5,655 bases of DNA from Cyclobacteriaceae bacterium (GTDB lineage Bacteria > Bacteroidota > Bacteroidia > Cytophagales > Cyclobacteriaceae). The stretch covers positions 1 through 5,655 of the forward strand of contig JANQPK010000374.1 of assembly GCA_028289505.1 (NCBI GenBank), given 5' to 3'. The translations under genes were made by a program, and so were the position numbers. Every line of letters begins with the position of its first letter. The stretch's first letter is position 1. The notes beneath the pieces were generated by a model. That model did no database searches. It worked only from the letters and a program-made list of their open reading frames with translations, and was not told the origin of the DNA. Positions 1 to 5,655 of this stretch are shown here, one piece after another.

Positions 1-1
1 T

Positions 2-961
2 TGGGAAGCCTCACCTTTATGTCGCGAGTTCCTGGAGCGCAACCCTCAAATCGATGGTGTTCAAGGCATCTCGGCATATTTTATCCGACGGTATCAAGAA
101 ATACTGGAGCAGCAGGCACTGATTACCGCAGGATGGGAAGAGATTGCCATGCATAAGGTAGAGGGAGAACTGGTGCCCAACCCCCAGATGGTAGATAAAA
201 ACTTACGACCCTACGTCTGGAATTCGAATTGGGGTACTCATCATGATTTGGCTTACAAACTGGCCAATTTGGGATACCAGGTGGTTTTGTGCAATGCAAA
301 CAATCTCTACTTTGATTTTGCCTATTCTAAAGACCCCATGGAACCAGGGTTTTACTGGTCCGGGTTAGTGGACACCCGCAAACCATTTGAACTAGTCCCT
401 TTGGATGTTTTGAAAACCGGTACCGTAGATATCATGGGCAACCCCCTAGATTTGGAATTGTACGAAGATTACGTCGCTTTACAAGCTGAGGCAAAAGAAA
501 ATGTATTGGGAATTCAAGGTCAGCTCTGGAGTGAAACAGTAAAAGGCCCGGCCATGTTGGATTACTATTTGTTTCCTAAAATGGTTGGCCTATCCGAAAG
601 AGCATGGGCATCGGATCCAGAGTGGGCAAACCTACCAAAGAGGTCAGAACGGCTTGCCGCACTTGAAGTAGCTTGGAATTCATTTGCCAATTCACTTGGA
701 CAGAGGGAACTGGTTCGGCTCGACCTGTTGTGGAATCAAGTGAACTATCGAGTACCACCTCCTGGTGCCATTATAGAAAATGGTGAATTAATGGCCAATA
801 CCGCTTTTCCAGGACTGGAGATTCGTTTTACACTGGATGGCTCTGATCCCGATAAAAATTCACCAGAATTTACCACACCAATTACCGCGAAAAAACCGGT
901 TAAATTGAAGTCATTTACTAGTAATGGAAAAAGTAGCCGTACCAGCGTCTTGAGTTATTAG
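2..961 (+). CDS. GH20 beta-N-acetylhexosaminidase, C-terminal part (5' end outside the window)
   Basis: The reading frame is open from the left edge, and the first ATG in the window (149) is internal, so the gene is cut by the window, not truncated in nature. The visible 319 residues start with WEASP. In GH20 enzymes this directly follows the catalytic HxGGDE segment, so the Asp-Glu pair should lie just upstream. Visible family signatures are GWEEI near residue 45, YVWNSNW, the YFDFAY..DP.EPGFYW block, GIQGQLWSE (a Trp and Glu of the sugar pocket) and LFPKMVGLSERAW, which closes the barrel. The last 70 or so residues (NYRVPPPGAIIENG to the TLDGSDP strand) resemble the small beta domain found at the C-terminus of chitobiase-type enzymes. 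The family releases terminal GlcNAc or GalNAc from chitooligosaccharides or glycans, usually in the periplasm or on the cell surface. The signal peptide would be off-window. The gene converges with the aminotransferase and shows no link to the arginine operon. Confidence 0.93.
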   Translation, partial: WEASPLCREFLERNPQIDGVQGISAYFIRRYQEILEQQALITAGWEEIAMHKVEGELVPNPQMVDKNLRPYVWNSNWGTHHDLAYKLANLGYQVVLCNANNLYFDFAYSKDPMEPGFYWSGLVDTRKPFELVPLDVLKTGTVDIMGNPLDLELYEDYVALQAEAKENVLGIQGQLWSETVKGPAMLDYYLFPKMVGLSERAWASDPEWANLPKRSERLAALEVAWNSFANSLGQRELVRLDLLWNQVNYRVPPPGAIIENGELMANTAFPGLEIRFTLDGSDPDKNSPEFTTPITAKKPVKLKSFTSNGKSSRTSVLSY

Positions 962-987
962 ATACCCTTCAGCGACTTGGTGGTATC
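961..987. terminator. Weak inverted repeat between convergent genes, possible bidirectional terminator
   Basis: GATACC at 961-966 is perfectly repeated in inverse as GGTATC at 982-987, leaving a 15-base loop. It spans the whole gap between the two convergent stop codons. The stem is only 6 bp and no T run follows on either strand, so the role as a terminator rests mainly on position. Confidence 0.25.
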
Positions 988-1840
988 AGGGGAATTCGAA
1001 ATTCTGAGGTAATTGTTGAATCAACTGAGACAGCCTGCTGGTTATTGGTCCCGGCTTGCCATCACCGACAAGTTGGCCATCAATTTCGGTAATCGGCATG
1101 ATTAACTTAGTACTGGAGGTGAGAAACGCTTCCTTTGCCCCCACCAATTCATCCACCCTGATATCCCGTTCCTCCACTGTATGGTGTTCTCTGGCCACGT
1201 GTAGTACAGTTTTCCTGGTAATTCCCTCTAAAATGTTTCTGGCTGGAGTAATCAGTTTATGGTATTGATCCAGCATAAAGAAATTACTGCGTGGAAGCTC
1301 GCTTATGATTCCCCGAGTATGGTACAAAACATCATCTAACCCCTTTTGTTTGAGGGATGGTAATAAGGCAATAGCGTGTAAGTAGTCCAACGTTTTATAA
1401 GGGGGCGTACTTCTTTGATATTCATGAGTAATTACCTTCATTCCTGCCTGAAATTTCTCTTTTGAGGGGATATTCAGTTCATATGCACGAATAATAAAGT
1501 TGGGCTTTAGGGGTGTGAAACCGTCTTCCGAGTAACCACCCGTAAGGATCATTTTAATGCCATGTTTTTGCAGGCGATTCTTTTGGATGAACTGAAGAAT
1601 AATTTCAGTCAACTCAGCTTTTGAATAGGGTACTTCAAGGCTTATTCCCTTTGCTGAATTGAAGAATCGGGTCAAATAGCTGCTTAACAGGAAAGGCTTG
1701 GGCCAATGTTTATCAGACCCAGGTCGATTTACCGCGAAGAAATCAAAAACTCCGTAGCCTCGCTGAATTGCCAAATCGTTTATATGAAGACAAGCGTTTT
1801 CATCTTCAATGAATTCACCATTAATCCAAGTCAGTGCCAT
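986..1840 (-). CDS. Class IV PLP-dependent aminotransferase (BCAT / D-amino acid aminotransferase / ADC lyase fold)
   Basis: I chose the ATG at 1840 (284 aa), which gives MALTWINGEFI, the usual position of the INGEF strand at the N-terminus of this fold. A start at 1885 would add 15 residues with no family match. With the 1840 start, QRGYGVFDFF matches the family's RGxGxF(D/E) motif. The Lys in PPYKTLDYLH (residue 149) is the likely Schiff-base lysine, and the Glu in IISELPRSNFF (residue 181) is the likely PLP-pyridine partner. LTSSTKLIMPITEIDG holds the phosphate-binding turn. The fold covers branched-chain aminotransferase (IlvE), D-amino acid aminotransferase and 4-amino-4-deoxychorismate lyase (PabC). 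The motifs do not cleanly match one of these, so the substrate is left open. It is a cytoplasmic enzyme. It is divergent from the arginine leader, so the two may share the promoter region, but a functional link is not shown. Confidence 0.9.
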   Translation of the reverse strand: MALTWINGEFIEDENACLHINDLAIQRGYGVFDFFAVNRPGSDKHWPKPFLLSSYLTRFFNSAKGISLEVPYSKAELTEIILQFIQKNRLQKHGIKMILTGGYSEDGFTPLKPNFIIRAYELNIPSKEKFQAGMKVITHEYQRSTPPYKTLDYLHAIALLPSLKQKGLDDVLYHTRGIISELPRSNFFMLDQYHKLITPARNILEGITRKTVLHVAREHHTVEERDIRVDELVGAKEAFLTSSTKLIMPITEIDGQLVGDGKPGPITSRLSQLIQQLPQNFEFP

Positions 1841-1891
1841 GGCAAACAAATTACAAAAGTTCAGAGGATAAACATTATGATTCATGGAACC

Positions 1892-1925
1892 TTATTTGTA
1901 TTTATCGGATAAAATATTTTACCTT
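1892..1925. promoter_or_regulatory. AT-rich divergent promoter/operator region with a 12-bp perfect palindrome
   Basis: TAAAATATTTTA at 1910-1921 is a perfect 12-bp palindrome between the minus-strand aminotransferase and the leader ORF at 1933. On the plus strand, TTTG at 1895-1898 followed 16 bases later by TATTTTAC (1915-1922) loosely resembles the Bacteroidota promoter pattern (TTTG, then TAnnTTTG), though the spacer is short and the last G is absent. Being symmetric, the palindrome could serve as an AT-rich promoter element for either direction or as an operator for a dimeric regulator. It does not fit the TGAAT-N4-ATTCA layout of the E. coli ArgR box. Confidence 0.35.
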
Positions 1926-1932
1926 TACCACC

Positions 1933-2028
1933 ATGTCAGTAACTCAGACAGCTTTCACTTCTTTATTTGGCGCTGCACCAGCGTCCGCACCTGCTGTATT
2001 TAGGAGCAGCAGGCCCCTGGGGGTCTAG
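1933..2028 (+). CDS. Putative leader peptide of the arginine operon, 31 aa
   Basis: An ATG at 1933 opens a 31-codon frame that ends with TAG at 2026. It lies between the AT-rich candidate promoter and the first operon gene, 76 bases upstream of that gene's ATG. The peptide is rich in Ala (6), Ser (5) and Pro (3), with no membrane segment or recognisable domain. Its only Arg residues are 24 and 27, both encoded by AGG, in the C-terminal stretch FRSSRPLGV. The second AGG (2011-2013) is the first three bases of the terminator stem, and the stop codon begins at its last base. That nesting is typical of attenuator leader ORFs. No Shine-Dalgarno is visible, as is usual in Bacteroidota. Two Arg codons are fewer than classic leader peptides carry, so the peptide could instead act by nascent-chain arrest, or not be translated at all. 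No homologue is known to me. Confidence 0.5.
   Translation: MSVTQTAFTSLFGAAPASAPAVFRSSRPLGV
1969..1985 (+). promoter_or_regulatory. Leader hairpin 1 (possible pause hairpin)
   Basis: GGCGCTG (1969-1975) pairs with CAGCGTC (1979-1985) around the loop CAC. This gives 7 bp, one of them a G-U pair. It lies in the middle of the leader ORF, before both Arg codons, where a pause hairpin would sit in a translation-coupled attenuator. An alternative 5-bp pairing exists between GCTGC (1972-1976) and GCAGC (2006-2010), which could swap this hairpin against the next one. Confidence 0.5.
1990..2013 (+). promoter_or_regulatory. Leader hairpin 2, candidate antiterminator
   Basis: CCTGCTG (1990-1996) is perfectly complementary to CAGCAGG (2007-2013), giving a 7-bp stem with a 10-base loop. 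Its 3' arm contains bases 2011-2013, which are also the first three bases of the terminator stem, so the two structures exclude each other. The Arg codon at 2002 lies in the loop and the Arg codon at 2011 in the 3' arm. A ribosome waiting at either codon would disturb this fold. Confidence 0.5.
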
Positions 2029-2037
2029 ATTCTTTTT
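2011..2037 (+). terminator. Intrinsic terminator-like attenuator in the arginine operon leader
   Basis: AGGCCC (2011-2016) pairs with GGGTCT (2021-2026) over a 4-base loop, giving 6 bp with one G-U pair. Three bases later comes a U-rich tail, TTCTTTTT (2030-2037). It stands 68 bases before the first operon gene and downstream of the candidate promoter, so it would end transcription early instead of closing an upstream gene. The gene to its left runs the other way and does not need it. The stem is short but GC-rich. Confidence 0.55.
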
Positions 2038-2104
2038 GCTGGGTTACGCGCCTGGTACGTCTCGTTAATCAAATCAAAAACATTAGTAATCAATATTCAT
2101 AAAA

Positions 2105-2713
2105 ATGGATGTAGAAATATCCATAGCTGACGAAACTCATTTAAAGTTTGCTGAACAAATTAGCGTATTGATGGCTGAGGCCGCCAAAGCGCGAGGTACT
2201 GGTATTGCGGAACGCACTCCTGATTATCTAAAGCAAAAAATCCATCAGGGGAAAGCGGTAATTGCCACCAGTAAAGACAGTCTGGCAGGATTCTGCTACA
2301 TCGAAAGCTGGGGGCATGACCAGTATGTAGCCAATTCGGGATTAATTGTACACCCGGATTTTAGGAGAACGGGATTGGCAAAGAAAATTAAAAGCAAAAT
2401 CTTTGAGCTGTCCAAACAGAAATATCCCCATGCCAAAATATTTGGCATCACTACCAGCCTGGCGGTGATGAAGATTAACTCAGAGTTGGGGTACAAGCCT
2501 GTAACATTCTCAGAGCTGACCGGTGATGAATCTTTTTGGCAAGGATGTCAAAGCTGCCAGAACTATGATATTCTTACTCGTACCAAACGAAGCCACTGTT
2601 TATGTACTGGTATGCTGTATGATCCTGAAAAGGAAAAGCAGGCTAATGGTAAAAATAAAAGATGGGAGCGATTCAAGAACTTCCTCAAGGGAAACGCTCA
2701 AAAAAAAATCTGA
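2105..2713 (+). CDS. GNAT acyltransferase leading the arginine operon, likely glutamate N-acyltransferase
   Basis: This 202-residue protein has a GNAT fold over about residues 3-155. The acyl-CoA pyrophosphate loop is RRTGLA (residues 87-92, the R-x-x-G-x-A pattern), preceded by the beta-4 strand SGLIVHPDF and followed by an Asn-containing INSELGYKP segment typical of the fold's end. Beyond the GNAT core come CQSC (148-151) and CLC (165-167), four Cys in a CxxC-N13-CxC layout that could bind a metal, then a lysine-rich tail. It is the first gene of the operon and is separated from argG by one base. No argA or argJ is seen elsewhere in the window, and the operon needs an acylated glutamate, so N-acetyl- or N-succinylglutamate synthesis is the best inference. 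The acyl donor cannot be told from the sequence. The start at 2105 has an A-rich lead and no Shine-Dalgarno. An A9 run (2700-2708) lies at the 3' end. Confidence 0.85.
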   Translation: MDVEISIADETHLKFAEQISVLMAEAAKARGTGIAERTPDYLKQKIHQGKAVIATSKDSLAGFCYIESWGHDQYVANSGLIVHPDFRRTGLAKKIKSKIFELSKQKYPHAKIFGITTSLAVMKINSELGYKPVTFSELTGDESFWQGCQSCQNYDILTRTKRSHCLCTGMLYDPEKEKQANGKNKRWERFKNFLKGNAQKKI

Positions 2714-2714
2714 T

Positions 2715-3914
2715 ATGAAAAACAAAATCGTTTTAGCGTTTAGTGGTGGTTTGGATACCTCCTATTGTGTGAAATATCTGACCCAGGAAATGGATATGGA
2801 AGTGCATTCCATCTTGGTTAATACTGGAGGATTCGGAGAAGAAGAATTATCAGAGATTGAAACTCGTGCTTATAATTTAGGGGTAGCCTCTCACACAACC
2901 GAAGACGCAACGGAACAGTTCTATTCAGAATGTGTTCGTTATCTCTTATTCGGTAACGTATTACGGAACAACACCTACCCTCTGTCTGTAAGCGCTGAGA
3001 GGGTATTTCAGGCAATGGCGGTGGCCCATCATGCAAAAGCAGTCGACGCCTCATACATTGCCCATGGCAGCACTGGAGCGGGTAATGATCAAGTAAGATT
3101 TGATCTGGTATTTGAGATCATGTGTCCTGAGGTTGCGATCATTACACCCATCAGAGACCAGCAGTTAAGTAGAAAGGAAGAAATAGCATACCTTCAGGAA
3201 AATGGTATTGATTGGGATTGGACCAAAGGGCAGTACAGTATAAATAAAGGACTATGGGGAACCAGCGTGGGTGGTAGTGAGACTTTAACCTCCAATTTGT
3301 CTCTGCCTGAGCAGGCTTACCCATCACAGTTGCGAACCGAAGGCAACCGAACGCTTGATCTACATTTTAAGAACGGTGAACCAGTGGCCATCGATGATAT
3401 GGAATTCAAAAGCCCGGTTGCAGCGATTCAAACATTACAGGAGATCGCAAGTGATTATGCCATCGGCAGGGATATCCATGTGGGTGACACCATCATTGGT
3501 ATCAAAGGTAGAGTAGGATTTGAGGCAGCGGCAGCACTAATCATGATTAAGGCACATCACTTACTGGAAAAGCATAATCTCACCAAATGGCAACAATATT
3601 GGAAAGAACAACTGGGTAACTGGTATGGGATGTTATTACATGAGGGGCAATATCTTGATCCGGTAATGAGAAACATTGAAAAGTTCCTTGAGGATACTCA
3701 GACCAATATAACCGGTACTGTACATGTAAAATTACTGCCCTACCGCTTTGAACTAACTGGTATCACCTCGGAATTCGATCTGATGTCATCCAAATTTGGA
3801 CAGTATGGTGAAATGAATACCGGCTGGAGTGGACAGGAGGTGAAGGGCTTTACCAAAATTCTAGCCAATCAAAACAAAATATTTGCCGCCATTAATTCCC
3901 AGAAGCATGATTGA
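2715..3914 (+). CDS. argG: Argininosuccinate synthase
   Basis: The enzyme joins citrulline and aspartate using ATP, giving argininosuccinate, AMP and pyrophosphate in the cytoplasm. The protein is 399 aa, close to the family's usual 400 or so. The ATP-pyrophosphatase P-loop is AFSGGLDTS at residues 8-16. SAERVFQAMAVA (93-104) and HGSTGAGNDQVRFD (117-130) form the citrulline/aspartate and nucleotide sites, and ITPIRD (143-148) follows. YSINKGLWGTSVGG (174-187) corresponds to the YSxDxNLWGxSxEG block of other ArgG proteins but lacks its acidic end, as expected of a divergent lineage. The frame is open upstream to 2523, but MKNKIVLAFSGG at 2715 is the natural N-terminus and begins one base after the GNAT stop codon. 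The last 8 bases overlap argC, which suggests translational coupling. Confidence 0.96.
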   Translation: MKNKIVLAFSGGLDTSYCVKYLTQEMDMEVHSILVNTGGFGEEELSEIETRAYNLGVASHTTEDATEQFYSECVRYLLFGNVLRNNTYPLSVSAERVFQAMAVAHHAKAVDASYIAHGSTGAGNDQVRFDLVFEIMCPEVAIITPIRDQQLSRKEEIAYLQENGIDWDWTKGQYSINKGLWGTSVGGSETLTSNLSLPEQAYPSQLRTEGNRTLDLHFKNGEPVAIDDMEFKSPVAAIQTLQEIASDYAIGRDIHVGDTIIGIKGRVGFEAAAALIMIKAHHLLEKHNLTKWQQYWKEQLGNWYGMLLHEGQYLDPVMRNIEKFLEDTQTNITGTVHVKLLPYRFELTGITSEFDLMSSKFGQYGEMNTGWSGQEVKGFTKILANQNKIFAAINSQKHD

Positions 3915-4875
3915 TGTCGGAATCATCGGAGGTGCTGGTTTCACTGGAGGTGAGCTAATGCGGCTATTGGTAAACCACCCTGAAGTTAACATCTCTTTCG
4001 TACGGAGCAATTCACAACGGGGTAAAAGGATAGTCGAGGTGCATAAGGACCTTAAAGGGGACATCGAACTGGATTTTGAGTACTCAGATCCCCCGGAATC
4101 TTTAGACCTTATATTCCTTTGTATGGGGCATGGTAAAAGCAAGCAGTTTCTGGAAGAAAGTTCTGTAAGTGCACAAACTAGGATTATAGACTTAAGTCAT
4201 GATTTTCGCTTAACTGGCCCGGACCATAATTTTGTTTACGGTTTACCTGAATTGAGTCGCCAATCGGTATCCGGAGCGGACAAAGTAGCAAATCCTGGGT
4301 GTTTTGCTACCGCTATCCAATTGGCTTTGCTGCCCTTAGCTGCTCAGGACTTGCTGCATCAGGAAGTACATGTAAATGCCATAACCGGTTCTACTGGAGC
4401 AGGAGCCGGACTACTGCCAACCACACATTTCTCCTGGCGCCAAAATAATCTATCGGTCTATAAAGCATTCGAACATCAGCACCTCGCCGAGATAAGACAA
4501 AGTTTGAGCGCTGCAGGCAGTTCCCATCTACCCTTTATTAACTTTATTCCAATAAGAGGGGATTTTACCAGGGGAATATTCTGTACCGCCTATACTGAGG
4601 TCGATTTGAACTTCAATCAAATACAGGAACTGTATGCACAATACTATCTCGAACACCCCTTTACATTGGTATCCAAAGACAGCATTAGCTTGAAAGAAGT
4701 GATCAATACCAACAAATGCTTTTTGCATCTTCAGTATTACCAAGGAAAACTATTGGTAACCAGTATTATTGATAATCTGATAAAAGGAGCCTCCGGACAG
4801 GCCACCCAAAACATGAATTTGATGTTTGGTTTGCCAGAGGACCTGGGGCTAAAACTAAAAGCTACGGCATTTTAA
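3907..4875 (+). CDS. argC: N-acyl-gamma-glutamyl-phosphate reductase
   Basis: The enzyme reduces N-acylglutamyl phosphate to the semialdehyde with NADPH, the third step of ornithine synthesis. The 322 residues begin with the Rossmann motif GIIGGAGFTGGEL (about 5-17). ANPGCFATA carries the catalytic Cys at 132. GSTGAGAG (161-168) and the FEHQHLAEI segment (His192) match the substrate-binding region, and RGDFTRGI and NLIKGASGQATQNMNLMFG are the expected C-terminal signatures. The start at 3907 gives MIDVGIIGG, placing the dinucleotide motif right at the N-terminus. An ATG at 3883 would add eight residues with no match and lie deeper in argG. The chosen start overlaps the argG stop codon by 8 bases. 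The family usually handles acetylated substrate. A succinylated one is possible in this phylum and is not excluded. Confidence 0.96.
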   Translation: MIDVGIIGGAGFTGGELMRLLVNHPEVNISFVRSNSQRGKRIVEVHKDLKGDIELDFEYSDPPESLDLIFLCMGHGKSKQFLEESSVSAQTRIIDLSHDFRLTGPDHNFVYGLPELSRQSVSGADKVANPGCFATAIQLALLPLAAQDLLHQEVHVNAITGSTGAGAGLLPTTHFSWRQNNLSVYKAFEHQHLAEIRQSLSAAGSSHLPFINFIPIRGDFTRGIFCTAYTEVDLNFNQIQELYAQYYLEHPFTLVSKDSISLKEVINTNKCFLHLQYYQGKLLVTSIIDNLIKGASGQATQNMNLMFGLPEDLGLKLKATAF

Positions 4876-4877
4876 TC

Positions 4878-5655
4878 ATGGAAATATTTGATGTATATCC
4901 ACTTTACCCTATTGAACCGGTCCAAGCTAATGGTTGCCACTTTGTTGATAAAACAGGCACCGAATATCTTGATTTTTACGGCGGCCATGCGGTGATCTCT
5001 ATTGGTCATTCCCATCCTCACTATATTGATAGCATTCAACAACAGCTTGACCGGCTGGCCTTTTACTCTAATTCCATCATCAATCCCTTGCAAAAGAAAT
5101 TGGCAGAGAAGCTTGGTGAGGCTAGCGGCTACCCAGATTACCAACTATTCTTGGTTAATTCAGGAGCAGAAGCCATTGAAAATGCACTGAAGCTGGCCTC
5201 ATTTGCAACCGGAAAAAAGGGGATTGTTGCTTTCAAAAAAGCGTTCCACGGCCGAACCTCTGCCGCAGTTGCTGTAACTGATAATCCCAAAATCAGAGCA
5301 GAAGTAAACCCCAGCGGTCATGTTCAATTTGTTGCTTTAGAAGATTTAGATGGAGTTGAGTCTATACTTAAAAAAGAGCAAACATGCGCAGTTATCATTG
5401 AGGGTATCCAGGGCATCAGTGGTATCAATATGCCCTCAACCAACTTTTTGCGAGGTCTGAGAGCACTATGTACCAAATACAATACCATCTTGATTCTGGA
5501 TGAGATCCAATCTGGATATGGACGTACGGGTAAATTTTTTGCTCATCATTTTGCAGATATCAAACCTGATGTGATAACCATGGCCAAAGGCATGGGGAAT
5601 GGTTTTCCCATTGGTGGATTGATCATCGGTCCATCCCTAAGACCAAAATACGGGA
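4878..5655 (+). CDS. argD: N-acylornithine aminotransferase (3' end outside the window)
   Basis: A class III PLP-dependent aminotransferase, converting N-acylglutamate semialdehyde and glutamate to N-acylornithine and 2-oxoglutarate. The first 259 residues are visible, out of the roughly 375-400 usual for the family. NSGAEAIENALKLA (94-107) holds the PLP-phosphate loop, FHGRTSAA (123-130) the substrate-side segment, ILDEIQSGYGRTGK (206-219) the Asp that binds the PLP ring nitrogen, and TMAKGMGNGFPIGG (234-247) the Schiff-base Lys237. The segment that reads EPIQGEGG in E. coli-type ArgD is EGIQGISG here (175-182). The start at 4878 lies two bases after the argC stop and gives MEIFDVYPLYPIEPV, a normal length before the first core strand. 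Its place after argC supports ArgD over ornithine or GABA aminotransferases of the same family. The frame is intact to the right edge. Confidence 0.94.
   Translation, partial: MEIFDVYPLYPIEPVQANGCHFVDKTGTEYLDFYGGHAVISIGHSHPHYIDSIQQQLDRLAFYSNSIINPLQKKLAEKLGEASGYPDYQLFLVNSGAEAIENALKLASFATGKKGIVAFKKAFHGRTSAAVAVTDNPKIRAEVNPSGHVQFVALEDLDGVESILKKEQTCAVIIEGIQGISGINMPSTNFLRGLRALCTKYNTILILDEIQSGYGRTGKFFAHHFADIKPDVITMAKGMGNGFPIGGLIIGPSLRPKYG

Noticed and set aside
1..148. GH20 gene starting at the ATG at 149, making it a truncated gene
   Set aside because: The frame continues to the left edge, with GH20 residues (WEASP, GWEEI) ahead of that Met, so the gene is only cut by the window.
1056..1268. Plus-strand ORF inside the aminotransferase gene
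   Set aside because: It is the complement of a well-supported conserved gene and has no start context or domain of its own.
1841..1885. Longer aminotransferase start at 1885
   Set aside because: The added 15 residues (MNHNVYPLNF...) have no counterpart in the fold, whose first strand is INGEF. It remains possible, as neither start has a Shine-Dalgarno.
1875..2104. ArgR box in the operon leader
   Set aside because: Single ATTCA half-sites occur near 1881 and 2095, but no TGAAT partner at the right spacing was found, so no ArgR site is claimed.
2523..2714. Longer argG start giving 64 extra N-terminal residues
   Set aside because: The extra part lies inside the GNAT gene in another frame and has no ArgG match. 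The family begins right before the SGGLDTS loop, as with the start at 2715.
3883..3906. Longer argC start with eight extra residues
   Set aside because: MPPLIPRS precedes the normal MIDVGIIGG start and would deepen the overlap with argG without adding a conserved residue.
4872..5144. 90-residue minus-strand ORF opposite argD
   Set aside because: It lies wholly against a clear argD coding frame apart from a few bases and has no recognisable domain. The same applies to the minus-strand frames at 3861-4142, 2818-3054 and 4528-4743.

Overview
The window looks like the chromosome of a member of the Bacteroidota, possibly a Cytophagales-type marine or soil organism, though the rank below phylum is a guess. 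Three things suggest this. Starts lack Shine-Dalgarno sequences and are preceded by A-rich DNA. The ArgG and ArgD are of a divergent type, and a GNAT-family protein sits directly ahead of argG. The GH20 hexosaminidase resembles the exported enzymes common in that phylum. Base composition and codon use look even across the window, and I see no insertion sequence, phage gene, tRNA, rRNA or CRISPR array.

Left part: bases 2-961 (+) hold the C-terminal half of a GH20 beta-N-acetylhexosaminidase whose catalytic Asp-Glu pair should lie just outside the left edge. It converges on a class IV PLP-dependent aminotransferase on the minus strand (986-1840), with only 24 bases between the two stop codons.

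Middle: the divergent gap at 1841-2104 is the most interesting non-genic part. It holds a 12-bp perfect palindrome, then a 31-codon leader-like ORF (1933-2028), two GC-rich hairpins and a terminator-like hairpin with a U-rich tail. The second hairpin and the terminator share bases 2011-2013 and cannot both form. The ORF has only two Arg codons. One is in the loop of the second hairpin; the other is at the shared bases. This has the layout of a transcription attenuator in front of an arginine operon.

Right part: a tight arginine biosynthesis operon on the plus strand contains a GNAT acyltransferase (2105-2713), argG (2715-3914), argC (3907-4875) and argD (4878 to the right edge, incomplete). 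Spacings are 1 base, an 8-base overlap and 2 bases. ArgC and ArgD carry out the reduction and transamination of the acylated glutamate route to ornithine. ArgG makes argininosuccinate near the end of the pathway. The GNAT protein is a good candidate for the first step, acylation of glutamate. The carbamoyltransferase, acylglutamate kinase, deacylase and argH genes are not in the window and may follow argD. Whether the route uses acetylated or succinylated intermediates, as described for Bacteroides, cannot be read from this sequence.
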